Origin: Pseudomonadota bacterium
GTDB lineage: Bacteria > Desulfobacterota > Desulfarculia > Desulfarculales > Desulfarculaceae
Reading direction: 5' to 3'
Assembly: GCA_018902755.1 (NCBI GenBank)
Contig: JAHIQI010000047.1
Location: forward strand, 62,001-126,000
DNA length: 64,000 bases
Below the pieces are notes generated by a model. That model was not told where the DNA came from. It did not search any database and saw only the letters and a list, made by a program, of their open reading frames with translations. Made by a program: the position numbers and the translations under genes. Shown here one piece after another: positions 62,541 through 64,000 of this stretch (positions within the stretch are counted from its first letter, which is position 1; each line of letters begins with the position of its first letter).

Positions 62541-64000
62541 ATGAAAAAGCCGCTCAGCCAAGCCATCTTCGACCGTAGCGACCGGGCCATCAGCGCCATA
62601 CGCCTAGGGGTATTGGGGGGCACCGGGGTGGATATCGAGGAGGCTGGGCAAAAGCCCCTGATCGCCATCGCCAACTCCCACACCGAGTTCAACCCCGGCC
62701 ACATGCATCTGCAAGGCCTGGCTGCCCGGGTCAAGGAAGGCATCCTGGCCGCCGGGGGCCTGGCCTTCGAGTTCAACGTGCCCGCCCCCTGCGACGGCCT
62801 GGCCGAGGGCCACGAGGGCATGCGCTACGTGCTGCCCCAGCGGGAGCTGATCGCCGACGCAGTGGAGACCTACATCCGCAGCATGCGCTTCGACGGGGTG
62901 GTCCTGGTGGCCTCTTGCGACAAGATCATTCCCGGCATGCTCATGGCCGCCGCACGCCTGGACCTGCCCACCGTGCTCTTGCCCGGCGGGCCCAGCGAAA
63001 AGGCCATCCGCCAGCGGCGCAACCAGGTGGACAGCGTGAAGCTGGCCGACTACGAGGACCCGGAGGAGCGCCTAGCCTGCGTGACCAGCGGCTCCTGCGG
63101 GGCCTGCGAGGTCATGGGCACGGCCAACACCTTCCAGTGCATCAGCGAGGCCCTGGGCCTGGCCCTGCCCGGCTCGGCCACGGTGCCGGGCTACGCCGCC
63201 GACAAGCTGCGCCTGGCCCGCGTTTGCGGTCACCGGGTGGTGGAGTTGGTGGAGCAGGGGCTGAGCGCCCGACACTATCTGACCGCCGATTCCCTGGAAA
63301 ACGCACTGATGCTGTGCCAGGCCCTGGGCGGCTCCACCAACGCGGCCCTTCACCTGCCCGCCCTGGCCCGGGAGTTGGGCCTGGAGCTGCCCCTGGAGCG
63401 CTTCAACCACTTCAGCCGCCAAGTGCCCACCCTTTGCGCCATCAGCCCCAACGGCCCCTACGGGGTGCTGGATCTGCACCGGGCGGGAGGGGTGCCCGCG
63501 TTGATGAGCCGCATCGCCCGAGACCTGCACCAGGACGCCCCCACCGTGGCCGGCCTGAGCTGGGGGGAAGTGCTGGCCTCGGCCCAGGTGCGCGACGAGG
63601 CGGTTATCCCGCCCCGGGATCGGCCTCACTTCGCCCAGGGCGGCACCGTGGCCCTGTTCGGCAACCTGGCTCCCGAAGGGTCGGTGATCAAGCAATCGGC
63701 GGTGAGCCCGGAGATGCACCGCTTTAGCGGACCGGCAAGGGTGTTCGAGTCCGAGGAGGCCTGCCTGGAGGGCCTGCGCGAGGGAAGCATCCTGGAAGGC
63801 GAAGTGGTGGTTATCCGCAACGAGGGGCCCAAGGGCGGGCCGGGCATGCCCGAGACCCTGGCGGTCACCGTGGGCCTGAACCAGTCGGGTCTGAAGCGGG
63901 TGGCCCTGGTAACCGACGGCCGCTTCAGCGGAGCCAGCCAGGGGCCCTGCGTAGGCCACGTGTCGCCCGAGGCGGCGGTTGGCGGGCCCATCGCGGCGGT
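62541..64000 (+). CDS. IlvD/Edd-family dehydratase, C-terminus cut by the window
   Basis: The frame is open for 486 codons to the window edge, lacking roughly the last hundred residues. It carries the family landmarks GHMHL (53-57), ASCDKIIPGML (124-134), SGSCGACEVMGTANTF (183-198) and the EGPKGGPGMPE and DGRFSGAS motifs near the end; PGHMHL matches the E. coli IlvD-type 4Fe-4S class. Such enzymes dehydrate 2,3-dihydroxy or sugar acids to 2-oxoacids. ATG 62541 has a GGGAGCC ribosome site. In this operon it would feed a 2-oxoacid to IorAB instead of branched-chain amino acid synthesis, since no ilvC or ilvE is nearby. True substrate unknown. Confidence 0.85.
   Translation, partial: MKKPLSQAIFDRSDRAISAIRLGVLGGTGVDIEEAGQKPLIAIANSHTEFNPGHMHLQGLAARVKEGILAAGGLAFEFNVPAPCDGLAEGHEGMRYVLPQRELIADAVETYIRSMRFDGVVLVASCDKIIPGMLMAAARLDLPTVLLPGGPSEKAIRQRRNQVDSVKLADYEDPEERLACVTSGSCGACEVMGTANTFQCISEALGLALPGSATVPGYAADKLRLARVCGHRVVELVEQGLSARHYLTADSLENALMLCQALGGSTNAALHLPALARELGLELPLERFNHFSRQVPTLCAISPNGPYGVLDLHRAGGVPALMSRIARDLHQDAPTVAGLSWGEVLASAQVRDEAVIPPRDRPHFAQGGTVALFGNLAPEGSVIKQSAVSPEMHRFSGPARVFESEEACLEGLREGSILEGEVVVIRNEGPKGGPGMPETLAVTVGLNQSGLKRVALVTDGRFSGASQGPCVGHVSPEAAVGGPIAA

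Noticed and set aside
62541..64000. IlvD-type protein seemed to lack the first cluster cysteine
   Set aside because: PGHMHL is the normal form in the E. coli IlvD-type 4Fe-4S class (PGHVHL), so this is a class difference rather than a lost ligand.

Overview
The window is GC-rich, gene-dense bacterial DNA. It has no rRNA, tRNA, CRISPR array, insertion sequence or phage gene that I can recognise. Three features point to an anaerobic Desulfobacterota-type bacterium (old Deltaproteobacteria, perhaps a Desulfarculales-like sulfate reducer or syntroph): the dense stock of CoA-based acid degradation genes, the ferredoxin-type 2-oxoacid oxidoreductase, and the many TRAP and branched-chain-type ABC transporters. 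That placement is inferred from gene content, not from a phylogenetic marker.

Layout. 1-4758 (+): tail of an IclR regulator, then a TAXI-type TRAP transporter and a nitronate monooxygenase-like flavoprotein. 4786-13101: two paralogous GntR/FCD regulators flank a minus-strand operon with a LivK-H-M-G-F ABC importer and a zinc alcohol dehydrogenase. 13189-14028 (-): an orphan YqeB/EF2563-type protein. 14215-22812 (-): a second Liv-type importer with an acyl-CoA ligase embedded between permease and ATPase genes, then a long acyl-CoA dehydrogenase. 23826-24515 (+): a MerR-like regulator. 24836-30051 (+): a beta-oxidation operon (hydratase/dehydrogenase fusion, acyl-CoA dehydrogenase, thiolase), followed by a patatin-like lipase. 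31088-37106 (-): histidine phosphatase, acyl-CoA dehydrogenase, TetR, phosphotransferase, DUF362 protein and 3-hydroxyacyl-CoA dehydrogenase. Divergent from it, 37284-43198 (+): EtfB, EtfA, enoyl-CoA hydratase, ADP-forming acyl-CoA synthetase and an Fe-S old-yellow-enzyme-like reductase. 43281-44666 (+): a PAS/sigma-54 activator, followed by a near-perfect sigma-54 promoter and a beta-oxidation operon (45015-48262). 48311-49810 (+): an acyl-CoA ligase. 49919-64000 (+, open at the edge): TRAP DctPQM, GlcD/GlcF-like 2-hydroxyacid dehydrogenase, FrhB-like protein, IorAB, LarA-like racemase, enoyl-CoA hydratase, MFS carrier and an IlvD/Edd dehydratase.

Together the genes import organic acids, activate them to CoA esters and oxidise them, with ETF collecting electrons from four acyl-CoA dehydrogenases. 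The last cluster reads as a route from 2-hydroxy (or 2,3-dihydroxy) acids through 2-oxo acids to acyl-CoA. Shared operator-like sequences tie several operons together: a CATTGCGT(T)A element just downstream of three predicted start sites, and a CCGARCNATCGTTCR element beside the promoters of two beta-oxidation/ETF units. All four periplasmic binding-protein genes are followed by a GC-rich hairpin before the permease gene.
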